Numbered from the stretch's first letter, positions 11,248 through 22,149 are shown. The stretch is DNA of 64,000 nucleotides from Haplomitrium mnioides (GCA_049999725.1 JBNGIS010001562.1:43474-107473); one strand, 5' to 3'. A program made the numbers and translations. Notes: generated by a model from the sequence alone, not told the origin.

Positions 11248-11535
11248 CTATCGCTCTTTGATCTCTGTATTAGGTCTCTGATTCTTCTTCACTTCCGAGG
11301 TCGCCCTTCCTTCCTCCTCTCGGCTGATTGCCTTTGGTGAGTGCTCCGTTCCTCCTTGCTCGGGCCCCAATTCTTGCATCTCAATGATATCTACAGGCTC
11401 TCTTATGCTTTTGTAAAATTTAAGTAGTGCCCCCCCACTCGTTGGTTGACATATCTCCCTTTTCCAATTCTGAGCGATCCCGCGAGCCCTTCTTCTGTTG
11501 ACCTCCCTTCCTTCCCCATCACGAACCAATTTCAC
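11248..11535 (-). CDS. Short conserved reading frame at the start of the A LTR
   Basis: A 95-codon frame in the sense direction near the LTR 5' end. Its C-terminal half, ELGPEQGGTEHSPKAISREE, then EGRATSEV and EIKER, is also open in A's other LTR (2452-2570), in B's 5' LTR (34715-35011) and in B's 3' LTR (52876-53126). The difference in length between the A and B copies is 21 bp, seven codons. It is hydrophilic and charged, with no family I recognise. It could be a small accessory protein, or the exon-like tail of a longer spliced product. A chance frame in a repeated sequence is not excluded. Confidence 0.3.
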   Translation of the reverse strand: MKLVRDGEGREVNRRRARGIAQNWKREICQPTSGGALLKFYKSIREPVDIIEMQELGPEQGGTEHSPKAISREEEGRATSEVKKNQRPNTEIKER

Positions 11536-11683
11536 TCCTCGGATCCAGACGATCCACTTGTCCTCACTGATTGGAGTTGATTGGCTGCTTCCGAGGTACT
11601 TTTACACTTAAGAGAGAGGAATTGTTCCAATACCCCTCCAATTCCACGAATTCTTCCCTAGTACCTCATGTCATTGGCTGACA

Positions 11684-13384
11684 AATTGTTACTCGAATAG
11701 ACAAGACATGTTTGAGATGTGTTGGAAATTTGTATCAGCTTCCAATGTGATCAAGCCACCTGAATTGATATCAGGATGGCTGGTCAAAACCTCAATTGAG
11801 TAGCTGAGAATGGATATACAGTATAGGAATTGTGTAGATCTTAATGATTCTCGAACTATTTTGCTTCATAAAATGATAATTGAACTTTGTATGTATTGAA
11901 ACATCACGTTGGAAGCATAACAAATTTGTTATGCCTTGAAATTTGTAACGAGAAGAGAGGGTAGCTCTCTATTTAGACTTGTTTGTAAACCAAATTGGAT
12001 GTAGTCACTTTTGATAGAGTTCTCTAAACCATGCGATCCAATCTGCTACTTCAGATGCGAAAAAGGATCCTAAATGCTCGCACAAGAATCGATTGAAGGT
12101 GTATCGAAAAAAATGTTGTTGTCGAGTTAAAGAAAGTTTATGTTCGGTAATCAAGCTTGACTATGCTTCAGAGTGAACATAGTGTAGGCTCGACAATCAT
12201 CCATTAGGTTTAGTGTGCTTTAGAAAATAGGCTCGATAACCCAAGCAATCGTCGTTTCACCTACGACCTTCACTTAGTCCCAATCCCATCAGTGAAGTGA
12301 GAAAGATATGCTTATGTATATAATGCTCTCACTCAAGGTAACCTTCGACTAAGGTTCCCTCACCTCCCTATCCAATAGGTAGCTTCACTACAAGTCACTT
12401 CAAGATAGGTAAATTCGAATATAGGGGCAGCTTACCCTCCGAGCTTAGATTAGTTTTATAATATTTTTCTCTTTTTTTTCACAATTATCCAAAATAGCAG
12501 TTTGTCGTTGTTTCAACCAAATGCTTCCTTCTTTAGAACTTTCAAAAAACAACCAAAAAGTATACTCAAAATTTTAATATTTTAAAGTTTTAATCATAAT
12601 ATCATTATCACATCTTCACCGTTGACTTGGCCTTTTTCTTTTCAAACTTTCAGCTCTTAGTGTTAACCGTTTTTGAAAATAAATGTTGAAATAATAATAC
12701 ATCTCCAATAACTATGAAAATCCTTTCTAACTTTCAAGATAGTAGAGAAGCACTTGTTAAAATGGTGATATTGCACTATTTCCATACATATTCAAAATGT
12801 TTAGATTTTTGAACTTTCAAAATTTATCGAAATCTCTCGACATGGAACTTTCACTGAAACGTCGATATATTAATGATTCACCACATCTTATCAAGAAATT
12901 CTAATTGATTCCTGTAGAACTTTCCAACTTCTGAGCTTCAATCAGTGCCGAAAATATGATACCTTGCATTTTCAACCTTCAAAACATGCTTCGACCAAGG
13001 CTTCTTCTACAACTAGATGAAATCTGTGAAATCTCATGAGGTCTTCTTCGATTCCGATAAATCTCTTCCGAGCAATCGGTATTCTTTGATATTCGAATCG
13101 ATTTGCAATTTCTCCCTATCCAATTGAATAATCCTTCCACAAGCAAATTGATTCGATTCTGCTTGAGGATTTGTGTCGATTCATCTCCAATTTTTCACCA
13201 ACAGAAACGGAACATGGCTCATTCTTCTTCGAATAAATGTCGTTGATTATGCTTCAATTGATATAAATTTTGTGTTGATTCAATGAAAAACTCTCCTGCT
13301 TTATGAATCGAATCTGCCTATTGAAAACGAACTCGACTTCAGATTGCTGGAATATACTCGCACATAGGCAGATGCCACAAAGGA
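11684..13384. other. AT-rich non-element DNA, no gene seen
   Basis: No frame of note on either strand and no match to the LTRs. It includes a perfect 20-bp palindrome (listed separately). It is AT-rich around 12440-12860, with long T runs near 12470. Confidence 0.6.
11915..11934. repeat. Perfect 20-bp palindrome
   Basis: GCATAACAAATTTGTTATGC equals its own reverse complement. It could be chance or a protein-binding site; nothing nearby decides. Confidence 0.5.
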
Positions 13385-14220
13385 GACAGCCGCGCAAGTA
13401 ATGCCGAGATAACCAAAAAAAAAGAAGGGAACCGCAGCCGCGAGCGAGCAATGTCAATGCCAGAGAAAGGGAAACAGCAACCTCGAGCAAGCTATGGCGA
13501 TGCTAGCAAATAGGGGAAATAGCAGCCGCAAGCGAGCAAGGTCGATACCAGAGGAAAAAAAAAAGAGAACAACATCCGCGGGTGAGTAAGATCGATGCCA
13601 GGTAGATGGAGACAGCAGCCGTGAGCAAGGTCGATCTCAGCAAAGAGGAAATGACATCTGCGAGCAGAGGTGATGCCACAGCGGAGAGCACTAATCGATG
13701 CCAAAAAAAGGATGAAGATAGCAGCCACGAGCAAGTTTGATCTCAGCAAAAACGAAGACAGCAGCCGCGAGCAGGATCGTTGCCAACAAAACAGAAGGAG
13801 CAGCAGCCGTGAGCAAATGGTGATGCCACAAGAAAGAACAAGGCCTGCGAGCAAATATTGAAGCCACAAGAAGGAAACAAGCCGCCTGCGAGCAAATATT
13901 GAAGCCACAAGGAGGAAAAACGCGCCTGCGAGCAGATTGTTGATGCCACGGGAAGCCACAAGAAAGGAACAGGCAAAGCAAAGGACCGATGCCACGAGGA
14001 AGAACAAGCGCCGCTGCGAGCAAAAAATGTTGAAGCCACCGGAAGGAAGACGAGCGCCTGCGAGCAAAGATTGGAGCCACAAGAAGAAAACGTGCCTGTG
14101 AGTAGAGATTGAAGCCACTAGAAGGAAGACGAGTGCCTGCGAGCAGAGATGTTGGAGCCTCAAGAAGGAAGCGCCTCCGAGCAAAATCTTGAAGCCACAA
14201 GAAGGAAACGCGCGCGCGAA
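13385..14220. repeat. Degenerate minisatellite, units about 40-50 bp
   Basis: Roughly 18-20 imperfect units, each with a GCCTGCGAGCAAATATTG or CAGCCGCGAGCAAGGTCG core followed by GAAGCCACAAGAAGGAA or GATGCCANNAGAAAG. The units grow more alike toward the right end. Because stop codons are rare in the unit, minus-strand frames of 281 and 169 codons stay open across it, reading as a repetitive hydrophobic, Arg/Cys-containing peptide. I take these as by-products. Confidence 0.75.
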
Positions 14221-15137
14221 GGAGGGGTCACAGCAACGGGAGGAAAAAAAGGAAAAAAAATGGAAGAGGAGCCCTAAGCTCTTTTTTTTTTTTTTTTTTG
14301 GTACAAAGCTACAAAGTGAGGAAAGAAAAAAAAACAAGGGGGAAAACGTCGCGTGGGGATGCGCCGGTGGATGTATGCGGCCGTGCTCGTAAAAAAAATT
14401 GCCGTCTTGTGCTAGAGGGTGCGTATGTTCGCTCTGTGTGTACTGAAGAGTCCGTCGTGCTGATAACGTGTTGTGGTATGCATGTCACATACAGAGATAG
14501 AGAGATGTGGAGAGAAACGCTGCGCTGCACAAATCCTCCCTTGATGTATTGATCAATCCCTAAATGAGTGAGTGTCAACGTTCCTCTATACATCCTATAT
14601 ATAGGGTGTCATAGTTGTCCTATAACATAGATGAAGAAAACAGACCAACTGAATGGATTAAAAAGTACGAGGAAGAAATCTGAGATTTATGTAGACAAGG
14701 ATAGATAAAGTTTTATGTGTAGATGTGTGGAAGAATTATGAAGTTGTAGTGCAAGTACTGAGGTGAGTTGTTGGAGGCAGTCCTTTGAGGTGAGTCGGAT
14801 GTTGTCCTCCTTTGCTCTTTTCCTCTCCATAGACAATCTTCCCTCCTCTACGGCCACCATCTCAGTTACCATGTCCTCTAGCCACAGACCTTGTTATGGT
14901 TGTCGTTTCTGTGTAGGGCTTGAGCTCATGTCTCATGCATTAGAACGCTGCTTCCATCCCTCAAGACTATTTCCCCATTGGAGACAAGATTACGTTTGGT
15001 GTTGGTACAACTTCTCTTTGCTACAGCAATCCCTTCATCTGGCTGCCCGGTTCTCTTTCCTTCGGCTAGGAACTTATGGGCCATCACTTTGTATTCACAT
15101 TTAATTGAACAGGGCTCTCCGCTTCTTCCCTTTTTTA
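14221..15137. other. Poly(T) tract and unassigned sequence
   Basis: A run of about 19 T at 14282-14300 follows the minisatellite directly. A TATATATAGGG box lies near 14597 in a setting that resembles LTR or promoter DNA, but no matching second copy exists in the window. Overlapping opposite-strand frames (14687-14872, 14763-15104) have no recognisable content. Confidence 0.4.
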
Positions 15138-15936
15138 TCAGGCTGTCCGGCTGCTTCCTCTGTCTTTCAGCCTTGCTAATCTTCGTTGGTGCTCCGGCTG
15201 TTTCCCTCGCGGTAGATTAAGTGCTTGGGATTGGCGCAAAAATTCCGAAAACTTCCGTACGCCCCAACCGACAATATGTGTCGACCATCCTTGCGGGAAA
15301 TAGGATCCCCGAGCACCCGAAACAAAAACTGTGACTACCGAAGGCGAAGGAGGTGATTCCATAAATTTGGTTAGAGATTGGTGCAAGGAAAGGAAGGAAG
15401 AGCTCTTGTAGCTGTGAGCATTGAGCCTTCTCATCAAAGGGTCCAATGCAGTACGCGTACTTAATATCAACAAGCTAATTATCAGAACTCAAGTTTGGTG
15501 GTGAGTGCAGGGCATTGAAAGGCTTTTTTCTCATGAACAACTCTTATGATTGCAACAGAGGGAGAGACTCAATTTTTCCATCCATTAACTCACGCTGTAC
15601 TCCATCACATGTTTGCCATTTGACACTGCTCAATCATCATGCATTTCACCGGCTCTAATCCAAACGAGACGAACTTCTATTGAACTCTTTTAGTCCAGTC
15701 TCACTCCGTTCTTGGAAACCATACATTCAGAATCATGGTTGGCAGCGTCAACAATGCTCAGTTGCTGCACAACGCTACGTGACTGTACCACGACGAGCTA
15801 CTCTGGAAACGAACGCAGAGATGCTAGGACTACTTGCACAGTAAATAAAACCAAACTCCCTTCCTTGTTCACTTCAAATTTGTTGAATTCTCGGCAAGCG
15901 AATTCATGGACAAGTCCACGTTTCTGCTTTGTGGAT
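15138..15936. other. Unassigned sequence, weak minus-strand frame
   Basis: A 111-codon minus-strand frame at 15138-15473 has no recognised motif. The rest shows nothing. It lies just beyond the likely 3' end of the minus-strand coding-like block at 15937-17660. Confidence 0.35.
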
Positions 15937-16647
15937 TCATGCTCGAACAACACCCCCCTCACCACCATATCTGGTCCACACTACATTGTCTTTGTAAACA
16001 TCACAGTACAAGGCCGCTTTTAAGTGAATATCTCCAGAGGCAGTTAAGCAAAGAGCGTAGAAGTTAATTGGTCTCGGTGGCCCCAATGACCAGAAGTAAG
16101 AAGGAGCATCGGAGCCGCTGTTGTCAAACATGTCCACTGTTCCAATGAAGTTGATATGCACTTCGCAGGTGCCATTTTCCCACACTGGGTTATTAGAATT
16201 CCAGAGGTCTTCAATTGGATTCGCTGTCATGTTCAGCAAATGCAAGCGGCAATCCTTAGGGTCTAGAATAAGCCTCATATGCTGCCTTTCAATGTAATCA
16301 CCTGACTTCAGCCACCACTGCTTCATCAGCGAATTGCTGAGCAATTGGGTTCCGATGTATACCCCTTGAACTGTCACTGTAAGTGTGAAGAAAACGGCTG
16401 CTAGCATTTCGAACTTCCCGATTCTCAAATCCATGCGAACCATCGTTTCAATCTCGGGGTCGATTAGTAAGTGTAATGAAACCAAACGTTGCAGAAGTCT
16501 GATACCAATCGATGGGAAGCTTTTGAATAAGTTCCAGACATCTGCTTTGGATCCCGTGTGTCTAACTGAGCGGTTGTTATGAAAGTCGCTGGGATTCAAC
16601 AAATTAAGCTCACTGTAAATGGATAAGACAATTGACAGCGCTGAACT
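15937..16647 (-). CDS. Probable exon of an unknown single-pass membrane protein
   Basis: The minus strand is open for about 235 codons. The 221-residue stretch from 16602 starts at TTG, so this is likely an internal or terminal exon and not a complete gene. A TTATCCATTTACAG splice-acceptor-like sequence lies at about 16615-16628. A hydrophobic segment (about residues 68-88, MLAAVFFTLTVTVQGVYIG) could span a membrane. The following part is rich in aromatic residues and Cys, with two N-glycosylation sequons (NMT, NGT), as expected for an exported domain. The composition looks like real protein, unlike the other short frames nearby. I do not recognise the family. Confidence 0.4.
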   Translation of the reverse strand, partial: SSALSIVLSIYSELNLLNPSDFHNNRSVRHTGSKADVWNLFKSFPSIGIRLLQRLVSLHLLIDPEIETMVRMDLRIGKFEMLAAVFFTLTVTVQGVYIGTQLLSNSLMKQWWLKSGDYIERQHMRLILDPKDCRLHLLNMTANPIEDLWNSNNPVWENGTCEVHINFIGTVDMFDNSGSDAPSYFWSLGPPRPINFYALCLTASGDIHLKAALYCDVYKDNVVWTRYGGEGGVVRA

Positions 16648-16709
16648 CTAGCTTTAGAGCTGACGTTAAAAGAATGAATCGTCTCACGGTGTAGTTTGCG
16701 TTGTGAATT

Positions 16710-17182
16710 TTAGCAAATTGGAAGCCAATATTGGACCACAATATTTAGTAACTGAACGTCGAATATCTGTCTCATACTGTGGAAAGGAAAAGGTCGCTCT
16801 CGTGAAACTCGTTCGGAGAAATGAGCTTTGTACAAACGTTGCGCTGTTTGATTCTCCAACATGTCTTTCTGTTGTTTCTCTGCTATGAATACGTAATACG
16901 TAATGTACGAGTATAGCAAGAACAAGCATGTTTTCAAACTTCCCTCCATGATTTTGTAACTGATTGTAAATGATTGCTTTCACTGCTACCTGGTACACAA
17001 TTAACCGCATAGTTTTGAAGATGGTCCAAGAAAGTTGAATTCGTAATCTCTGGCAGCAGCACCTCTCCGTACTCAATTGAACTCATAGTAATCGCCTCAG
17101 CATTGATACATATAAAGTGATCAGTGGAAAAAAGGCATTCTACTTTTCCACGATTGTAATTCGTAATCTCTGGCCTGAGCAC
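16710..17182 (-). CDS. Coding-like segments upstream of the membrane-protein exon
   Basis: Two overlapping minus-strand frames, 16934-17182 (82 codons) and 16710-16949 (79 codons), carry protein-like sequence. The first holds the repeat motif KVECLFSTDHFICINAEAIT, and the second a hydrophobic KTCLFLLYSYITYYVFIAE stretch. They lie on the same strand as the 15937-16647 exon, 60-300 bp upstream, so they may be earlier exons or decayed remains of a paralogous copy. No function can be assigned. Confidence 0.3.
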
Positions 17183-17273
17183 CTCTCCATACGAGAACCT
17201 ACAGTAATCGCCTCAGCATTGACACATATGAAGTGATCAGTGGAAAAAAGGCATTCTACTTTTCCACAATTGT
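17038..17273. repeat. Tandem duplication, two units of 120 and 116 bp
   Basis: Both units start ATTCGTAATCTCTGGC and share about 90 percent of their bases. The left unit is exactly 120 bp (40 codons) and reads through on the minus strand as KVECLFSTDHFICINAEAIT. The right unit gives the same peptide with one Ile to Val change but has lost 4 bp after it, which shifts the frame. An internal duplication in a once-coding sequence is the likely origin. Confidence 0.8.
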
Positions 17274-17660
17274 AAATGCTGAAGACACGAATCCGTAGCC
17301 TTTGTTGCTAGAGTCAGTGTCTGTGACTTCAGACTGGCCCAAAACTTTTGGTGGACACTCTAGGACTTTCATACTTTTGTGCATCACAAAAACGGTACCA
17401 ACTTCATTCTTTGCAAGCGTTGCTACTCATCTTGTTCTAAGCCAAGGGGAGAGAATACAATGGAGGCTTGCTGTTTGGCAGTGCGCATCACTTCAAAATT
17501 GCAAGTACACGGTATTCTGGAAGCTGGTCTACATACAAAAGAACTAAATCTCCAGCAGCCCACTCACGGTAGCCATCAAGAAAAACTACGTTCTCACTGC
17601 TTTGGCTATTCGGTACTCTGAAAGTGCATGGCTATCAGAATTCCCAAGCAAGCTCTGTAC
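17274..17660 (-). pseudogene. Decayed or intron-split coding remnant
   Basis: Minus-strand pieces look like protein but sit in different frames. One near 17470-17600 reads FLDGYREWAAGDLVLLYVDQ and continues to an EYRVLAILK end. Another near 17280-17400 reads as a hydrophilic stretch with VTDTDSSNKGYGFVSSAF. They may be exons of the same gene as the downstream membrane-protein exon. The family is unknown. Confidence 0.25.
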
Positions 17661-18670
17661 CTTATTTAAGCATCATTTCCAAATCTTTTCAGAAGCTGTA
17701 CTGCAAAAACTACAATTGTGAATAGTAGGATCTGATTCACTTGGTAACTAAAATAGCATGCGAAGGAATTGTAAGTGACAGGTTGACATGATTCCTATGG
17801 AGAAGTAGAACCCCTGTGCACCATTTGAGGAGTCAGCTCGTTGAAAATTCCGAACAAGCCTGAACTATTTCTTTGTGCTGGTCTATGATCTATAGAGACG
17901 GTGTTGCCAAAAGATGTCACCGAATGCAACTCTTTTGAGAGATTCATCGAATAAAAAACACCAAGACCATAACGCCAACAGCTGAAATGATCCTGGATAT
18001 TTGATAGTCAACTCGTTTTACATTTCATATGATTCCTATAAACCTCATAATAAAACAAATAATTTCCAATTAGGAAATGCAACGCATCAAGATTGAAATT
18101 GGCAAATGGGTGGATATGAAAGAATCAAATGTTTTCTTCTTCCCTGTAGTATCATTAGTAGGATTTGGAGCCATCTTCACATCGGTCTCTTGCCCCACAA
18201 ATAGAGCTCTACCTTCCCGAATATAATTCCTCTGACAGCTAAAAATACTCTACAACTCCACCGCAGCTCAAACCTACTTTCGTTGATTAATTACAATCCT
18301 TCATTTCATTTCAAAATCACCACTGTAAATTTAGAACAAGGTAGTTTAACATGTTTCAATTCTTTTGGCATCTTTTTTGGGATTGATGCAAGAGGTTGAC
18401 AATTGGAATCCCCACAGAAGAACTCCGTCACTAACAAGCCTACAAAAAATGGAGCTGAATTATCCCATAGCCAGAGTCCATCACCATCCCAAACTATCTA
18501 CATTGACATTTTCCTTCCCTAGAAAGGTAAATGAGCAGACACTATGTAAGAGGAAAAGCAGGGCCGGCTGTTTGGATTCATATGAGAATGGGAAAGGAAG
18601 GATTCTTTCTCAGAGTTGATGCAGTCGGTTTCCTATTGTCTTCGGGCAACCTGTGTTTTGCATGGGAGTT
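17661..18670. other. AT-rich unassigned sequence
   Basis: Short frames only. No repeat or element match was seen. Confidence 0.4.
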
Positions 18671-19111
18671 TCATCGGTGGAATTCGTCTGGAAAAAGTTC
18701 TCCTTTCTTAGTTGTTGGGACGGATGGAATCGTTGTCAAGAGTCTGGCGTTCGCTTCTTGAACCTCTGCTATTGGATCTCCTGCAAACGCTACTCTGGAG
18801 GCGGTTGGCAATGGGTTCCTCTGTTTCGTCTGCAAATCAGATATTTTCTTCAGCGTGGATGGTTTCCTCACTGTCTCGCTTTGTGGCCTGTTCCACATAT
18901 GTTCGATTAGACGTCTCTTCCGTTTCTCACCAAAACTGGTTCTCGGATTCGCACCAAAACTGGTTTCCGGTTTACTTCTGGAGATCTTAGAAACCTGCCT
19001 TGTTTCTGTTGCTTGGATTGAGTTAAACAAATCCAATATGGATTTTGCTAGCACTTTCTGTTTACTATTGTAGTGCAGTGCAGTGCAGAAATTGGTTTGG
19101 TTCTTCTGCAT
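18671..19111 (-). CDS. Hypothetical basic protein, 146 codons
   Basis: It starts with an ATG at 19111 and runs to a TGA at 18671. The protein is hydrophilic and basic in the middle (GEKRKRRLIEHMWNRP), followed by an LKKISDLQTKQRNPLP segment and a more ordered-looking ASRVAFAGDPIAEVQEANA end. There is no transposon similarity and no family I recognise. It lies about 1 kb upstream of the other minus-strand coding-like block, so it could be a 5' exon of the same gene or a separate small gene. Confidence 0.35.
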   Translation of the reverse strand: MQKNQTNFCTALHYNSKQKVLAKSILDLFNSIQATETRQVSKISRSKPETSFGANPRTSFGEKRKRRLIEHMWNRPQSETVRKPSTLKKISDLQTKQRNPLPTASRVAFAGDPIAEVQEANARLLTTIPSVPTTKKGELFPDEFHR

Positions 19112-20346
19112 CTGGTCTACATGGACTCCACTGCAACCAGGACTATGTCCACCTCAATCTGCAATACCATTCAGATAATTGCATCATTAATTTTTCTCAA
19201 TCAGTTCAGTAATCTAGAGCTAATTATGGAAGATATGAAGAGTCTTTGATAATTATGTACACCATTTGATAATTAGCCAAATTAGAAAGATGAAGAGTGT
19301 AAGTAATAGGTAGTAATATAAAGACTGTAATTTCATTGAAGGAATAATAAATTATAAATAGAAGAGAGTAGAAGGCAGCCAAGTACAAGAACAAGAACAA
19401 GGTAACAAATGAAGAAAGTAGAGAGTTGGAGGAAGGTTAGGGCTCATGAACATGAACATGAAGATGAAGTTCAAGAATGGAACTTGAACATAATGATAGA
19501 CATGGGATGAGGGGATGGTTACCCTTCAATTCTTCTTCTTCTCTTTCATAACATCACGTGGGTGAACATACTTACCTTGTTTTCTTTTATGCTCCTCTCT
19601 TCTAATCACGCCTAACTCTATCTAGTGCCCTCTCTTGCTTTTCTCCTATAATAAGATGTTGAAATCACCCGAGAATCATAAGCCTTCTCTAAACTCCCAT
19701 CTCCTCAAGACTTCTTTTTGCCGGTTCTATATTCTTCTTTATATGCCACCTCCCCCTCTCATTTGTCCCACAAGACCAAGACACTTCTGAGTGCCCATAT
19801 GAACTCAATTCATGAAAGTCAATTGAGTAAGAAAGGAGTGATAAGGAAGTGTACTATAAAGGGCGACATGTTTTCCTTGTGTACCACACGAAAATCACCA
19901 CGGAAAAAAGAGAAATTGCAAGAAGATGAAAGGTGGAGCAAAAAAACTAGAAGGAAAAAGAGTTCGGAGAGGAATGATCTTCTAAAACTAAACCTATGCT
20001 TGGATTCTTATAACATAAAGGAGGATAAACGGAGAGAGAAACGAGACCAAGAAGTAGGAGCACAACATAACAAAAGCATGCAAAGTAAGAAAATATATGC
20101 ACACTAATAAGAATTCTTATGAAGGACTAGTCACAAGAGGAAAATGTAATCAGCCTCTATAGAGGGATATTTTATGCTAGAAATTGTATTTTATAAAAAT
20201 ATTGTTTAATAAATGAAAGGCACTATTGACTCATATTGTGAGGGCTAGTAAGTGGTCTAAAAGTGGTGATGTGGGGGTGGTTGCTTGCAATTTGTCCATC
20301 TCGAGGCTTGGATGTATTCCGGAAAATGAGGTTTTTCTTGGAAATC
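19112..20346. other. AT-rich sequence, no supported gene
   Basis: Contains an A/G-rich stretch with short direct repeats (GAACAAGAACAAG near 19390 and CATGAACATGAA near 19450). A 129-codon + strand frame at 19718-20107 is Lys/Arg-rich in AT-rich DNA and looks accidental. The last bases, AAATC, are the probable left target duplication of element E2. Confidence 0.45.
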
Positions 20347-21830
20347 TATAGTAATCGGGGAATCCCGACAATGTGAGATTTATCCTTCTCCAGGTTCTTT
20401 TACTTGTGGAGGACAAGATTTGTGACTAAAAGGTCTTGTTTCCAAGAAAAATCTACACTTTCCGAAACCAGGATAATCCATGGTTCAATTTCATATTCCA
20501 TAGGCTCGAAATCGGATTCCGGAAATCAACGGTGGATCCGAACAAGTCAGCAAAATTGTTCCGAAGCGTTGCTTCTGGACCCAACTGACTCCTCCAAAGC
20601 TCGACTTAGGACTCAATTCCGCCAGCCGTGCGCTGCCACAATCAATTGGGAAGCTTGACCATCTCGTACCTCCTTGTACTTTTCCTCTGTACGTTGACTG
20701 TACCACTACCCGACAACTTTGCTAACGTCACTTTTGACTTTCCTCCGCTCCGCAACAAAATTACACTTTGGAACTCCACCGTCCAACGCCGTTTTCCACC
20801 TAGAAGTTGGACCGTTGTTCCACATAATCCCTTCGGACTTCTGAATTAACTTCTTCCCTTCAAACTCGAACCCGAACTCTTCCGAATCCGAACTTCTGAC
20901 TCCTTTAGCATTAATTTCCACTATACACCTCCACTCAACACGCGTCCTTCCAATACTCTGAATCCCACTGATCCTTTCTCGCGTTCGCTCTTCTGAAAGT
21001 CAACTCCCACACTCTTGTGCTGTATTTATGCTAGCGCATCCACCGAGCAATTCGTTTTCTCTTTTGTGAATCACAAGGATTAAGGAGCAACTTCTCTTGG
21101 CTCTCCTACAATCTTCTTCTCATTCTCCACTTTCTTAATTTCTATGTATTGTAGTTTTCAGATTTAAGCCTCGCACCTTGCGCAAAGAATAGAGATCCTC
21201 GTAGTGATCCCCATTCCATCCACTGGAACTCAACCCCCGCAAATCCGTCGATTTGCTAGAGTGATCTCACCACTACTTCTCTAATCCCTTTTCCTTTTTA
21301 ACAAGGCCCCTACTCACCTCCAACGATTAGGTAGGCTCTACGGTCTGCTCAGGATGCCCTTCCCTATTGCACTCGACTCTCTTCCTAGGTCGTATTATTG
21401 ATTCTATCACTCTTAAGATTTCCAAGACAATTTCTTGAAAAGCTTTAGCGGGTTCTTCCTTCTTCCTGTAGACGACAATTCGCCAATAAACCATCACAAG
21501 ATTTCATTCGATTTAAGTTCCTTCTTCGAAATCTCAGAACAAGATTTCCTTGTTGTTCTCGCTTAAGCAAATTCCCTCTTTTACTCCACATTCAGAAGCA
21601 GAATACCACTTATGCAATTCCGAAAATGATCCAAAAAATCCTTTACTTATAAAATTGCAACTTGAATCGGGAACTCGCCTCTTTAGAATCAGCAACTAAT
21701 AATTAACAACAACGACCCTCATTTTAAAGTCTTGAGGAGACTTATACAAAAGTTGGATTTTTTCCAAAATGACACTTCTAAACCGACAAGAGGACCTTCT
21801 ACTCTAAGGTAACTTTAAAATGTCCTCAAC

Positions 21831-22149
21831 CTACTTTACTCGAAATAAACCCTGAGTTACTTCGGAGTATCTCCGCTCCTCCAATGTGGCTAATTGTTCT
21901 TGCATGTTCACTACCTCCTCGTTTGCTTCATCCAAGTCGAAGACCAACCTTTGCATGCTTACATCCATCCGATCCAGAGTTTTATTTCACACTTGCTGCA
22001 CTTTATCCCACATCTGCTTTAAACCCATCGCATTGCATGCTGCTTTCAAGAGGTCTTTCAAAAATTCCCTCTTCTCCCTTGCCAATGTGTCTTTTTGCCA
22101 CTGTGCTAATTTCAGCTACAAGGTAGTGACTCTGTTTTCAATATCAAGA
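21831..22149 (-). pseudogene. C-terminal part of the LTR-encoded coiled-coil frame
   Basis: This is the same frame as the end of the 29584-30529 feature in the other LTR. It shows KLAQWQKDTLAREKREF, then LLKAACNAMGLKQMWDKVQQ, MDVSMQRLVFDLDEANEEV and LEERRYSEVTQGLFRVK. Two in-frame stops (TAG before KLAQW, TGA after KVQQV) break it. It runs a few codons past the stop in the other copy. The N-terminal part was removed by the LTR deletion. Confidence 0.6.

Larger units (their letters stand above)
259..11683 (-). mobile_element. Element A: Ty3/gypsy LTR retrotransposon, decayed
   Basis: This is a minus-strand LTR retrotransposon. The right LTR (8799-11683) is the 5' LTR, followed leftward by a primer site, gag, protease, reverse transcriptase, RNase H, integrase, a polypurine tract and the 3' LTR (259-2886). 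The two LTRs align along their length but differ at many sites (I judge 10-15 percent by eye), so the insertion is old. All coding parts have stops or frameshifts. The integrase end lacks a chromodomain and no env-like frame follows it, which suits the Tat/Athila side of Ty3/gypsy. The outer 385 bp of the 3' LTR lies beyond inserted element D, outside the window. Element B is a close relative. Confidence 0.88.
8799..11683 (-). repeat. Element A 5' LTR
   Basis: About 2.9 kb. It starts TGTCAGCC at 11683 and ends GAGTCACA at 8799 on the element strand, with a primer site just inside. The first 232 bp (11452-11683) are followed by a second purine run and TGTCAACC. This inner point corresponds to the LTR start used by relative B. 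The flank after 11683 is AATTG; the partner target duplication would lie left of the window. Confidence 0.85.

Noticed and set aside
13492-14337. 281-codon minus-strand frame as a gene
   Set aside because: It lies almost wholly in the minisatellite, its residues repeat with the DNA period, and other frames of the same strand are also open.
14460-14640. Possible Copia-type LTR edge with a TATA-like box
   Set aside because: No second copy, primer site or pol sequence of that type in the window.
19718-20107. 129-codon + strand frame
   Set aside because: Lys/Arg-rich reading of AT-rich DNA, with no domain and no conserved partner.
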